15,467 bases of DNA from Gammaproteobacteria bacterium. Lineage in GTDB: Bacteria; Pseudomonadota; Gammaproteobacteria; CAJXQU01. Made by a program: the position numbers and the translations under genes. The stretch is from assembly GCA_026984275.1 (NCBI GenBank), contig JALSSM010000163.1, positions 1 to 15,467 of the forward strand, written 5' to 3'. A model generated the notes under the pieces. It ran no database searches. It had not been told where the DNA came from and saw nothing but the letters and a program-made list of their open reading frames with translations. Of this stretch, positions 14,440 through 15,467 are shown one piece after another. Position 1 is the stretch's first letter. Each line of letters starts with the position of its first letter.

Positions 14440-15441
14440 TTATTCTTGCTTCGGTTCTCTTGAAAGCAGCGTTTCAACCGCCTCTCTGGGAGAGCATTCT
14501 CCTTTCAATAAGCGCGTAACCTGATCAGTGATCGGCATTTCTATTTTGTATTTTCTGGCCAGTTCCGCGACTTCATTAGCCGTGCGTGCACCCTCAACCA
14601 CCTGACCGATGGATTCAGCCGCTTCTTCAATGGACATGCCTTTGGCAAGAAGCTTACCGAAGCGTCGATTACGTGACTGATCATCGGTGCAGGTGAGCAC
14701 CAGATCACCAAAACCGGCAAGTCCCATGAAGGTTTCTGGTTGCCCTCCCATCGCCACTCCTAATCGGGTCATCTCTGCCAGGCCGCGTGTAATCAGGGCT
14801 GCGCCGGTATTTGCACCAAACCCCAGTCCATCTGCAATTCCGGCGGCGATCGCCATGACATTTTTAACAGCGCCAGCAACTTCGACACCGATAACGTCAT
14901 TGGTGGCATAAGCGCGGAATGATTTGTTGTGAAATCGGGTGATCAGATCATCAAGGAATGGCTGATTTTTTGAGGCAATGGTGACGGCGGTAGGGAGATT
15001 GGCACCGACTTCACCGGCAAAACTGGGGCCAGATAAAACGGCGATGGGATTTTTTTTACCCAGTATTTCTTCGATGATCTCATGTACGAGTTTTTGTGTG
15101 CCAGGCTCAATACCTTTGCATGCCCAGACGATTCTTTTGTCGCTTGCTGACGACAGGTTGGCGATTCTGTCAAGAAATGGGCGGAGTGCTTTGCAGGGAA
15201 GTCCGATCAATATATCCCGGGTTTCTTGTAGATAAGGGTCGAGATCAATGACTGGTTTTAGATCAGCAGGGAAATCAGCATCAGGCAGATAACGATTATT
15301 CTTGCGATCATTGATCAGTTCAGCCAGATGCTCAGGATCCCTTCCCCAGAGGTAAGTTGTCTGTTCATTTCTGGCCAAAGCGATAGCCAGTGCGGTTCCC
15401 CATGAACCGGCACCTGCTACCAGTATTGGCTCTTTAGCCAT
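14440..15441 (-). CDS. gpsA: NAD(P)-dependent glycerol-3-phosphate dehydrogenase GpsA
   Basis: A complete 333-residue cytoplasmic enzyme of the usual length. It reduces dihydroxyacetone phosphate to sn-glycerol-3-phosphate, the backbone for phospholipids. The Rossmann motif GAGSWG is at 10-15, the substrate-domain signature VWACKGIEPGT at 104-114, LSGPSFAGEV at 135-144, and the catalytic lysine is K192 in GAVKNVMAIAAG. The GLGFGANTGAALITRGLAEM and GLAGFGDLVLTCT segments that follow are standard. It starts at an ATG with no obvious Shine-Dalgarno sequence, within a few bases of a possible upstream stop codon, so it is probably translated as part of an operon whose earlier gene lies beyond the window (secB is the frequent neighbour in gammaproteobacteria). 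It converges with the small lipoprotein gene. Confidence 0.96.
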   Translation of the reverse strand: MAKEPILVAGAGSWGTALAIALARNEQTTYLWGRDPEHLAELINDRKNNRYLPDADFPADLKPVIDLDPYLQETRDILIGLPCKALRPFLDRIANLSSASDKRIVWACKGIEPGTQKLVHEIIEEILGKKNPIAVLSGPSFAGEVGANLPTAVTIASKNQPFLDDLITRFHNKSFRAYATNDVIGVEVAGAVKNVMAIAAGIADGLGFGANTGAALITRGLAEMTRLGVAMGGQPETFMGLAGFGDLVLTCTDDQSRNRRFGKLLAKGMSIEEAAESIGQVVEGARTANEVAELARKYKIEMPITDQVTRLLKGECSPREAVETLLSREPKQE

Positions 15442-15467
15442 CGATCAATGTTTTTGTTGCCGTCGGG

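Noticed and set aside
14687..15235. Plus-strand frames opposite gpsA (74 and 85 codons)
   Set aside because: gpsA is unambiguous and complete; these are antisense shadows.
15445..15467. Possible C-terminus of an upstream minus-strand gene (RRQQKH then stop), perhaps SecB
   Set aside because: Only seven codons are visible and the other two frames are also open to the window edge, so neither frame nor identity can be decided.
1..15467. CRISPR arrays, tRNA or rRNA genes, insertion sequences, phage or defence genes, riboswitches
   Set aside because: No regularly spaced repeats, no cloverleaf-like stretches, no transposase or integrase motifs and no known riboswitch core were found on either strand by reading.

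Overview
The window reads as a stretch of gammaproteobacterial chromosome of moderate GC (mid-40s percent by eye). The pointers are a UbiB C-terminus of the proteobacterial ubiquinone type, a gammaproteobacterial-style PEP-CTERM sorting tail, a compact MoxR/Bat operon with a DUF4381 protein and a BatB-BatC fusion, GpsA, and a hopanoid side-chain cluster. I cannot name the genus. I see no rRNA, tRNA, CRISPR array, transposase, integrase, phage gene or recognisable defence system; nearly everything belongs to known families.

Layout. (1) 2-655: 3' end of ubiB, plus strand. (2) 656-1433: a PilZ-domain protein behind a long leader that carries a good match to a flagellar sigma-28 promoter. (3) 1480-6064: hopanoid side-chain genes. 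hpnI, hpnJ and hpnL run as a minus-strand operon, and hpnK is transcribed divergently from hpnI. HpnI (glycosyltransferase), HpnK (deacetylase) and HpnJ (radical SAM) are the three enzymes known to turn bacteriohopanetetrol into its cyclitol ether, so the organism probably makes that lipid. The hopane skeleton genes (squalene-hopene cyclase, HpnH, HpnG) are not here. (4) 6163-13027: six plus-strand genes, moxR, a DUF58 gene, a DUF4381 gene, batA, a batB/batC fusion and batD. They are tightly packed, with 4- to 11-base overlaps at the three internal junctions between DUF58 and batB/C. Together they should form a membrane complex in which a MoxR AAA+ ATPase drives VWA-domain proteins. (5) 13057-13081: a strong hairpin terminator shared by the converging batD and PEP-CTERM genes. 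(6) 13111-13926: a minus-strand PEP-CTERM surface or matrix protein. Upstream lies a near-consensus sigma-54 promoter with an IHF-like site behind it. (7) 14243-14434: a very small predicted lipoprotein. (8) 14440-15441: gpsA, minus strand, making the glycerol-3-phosphate used for phospholipids.

The most notable signals beyond plain gene content are the sigma-54 plus IHF architecture upstream of the PEP-CTERM gene, the sigma-28-like promoter upstream of the PilZ gene, the split orientation of the hpn genes, and a marked excess of GATC tetramers across the bat genes (about 75 in 5 kb by hand count, roughly four times the composition-based expectation). I found no convincing undescribed multi-gene system. 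The closest candidates for something new are the PEP-CTERM protein itself, which has no recognised domain besides its sorting signal, and the small three-cysteine lipoprotein next to its promoter.
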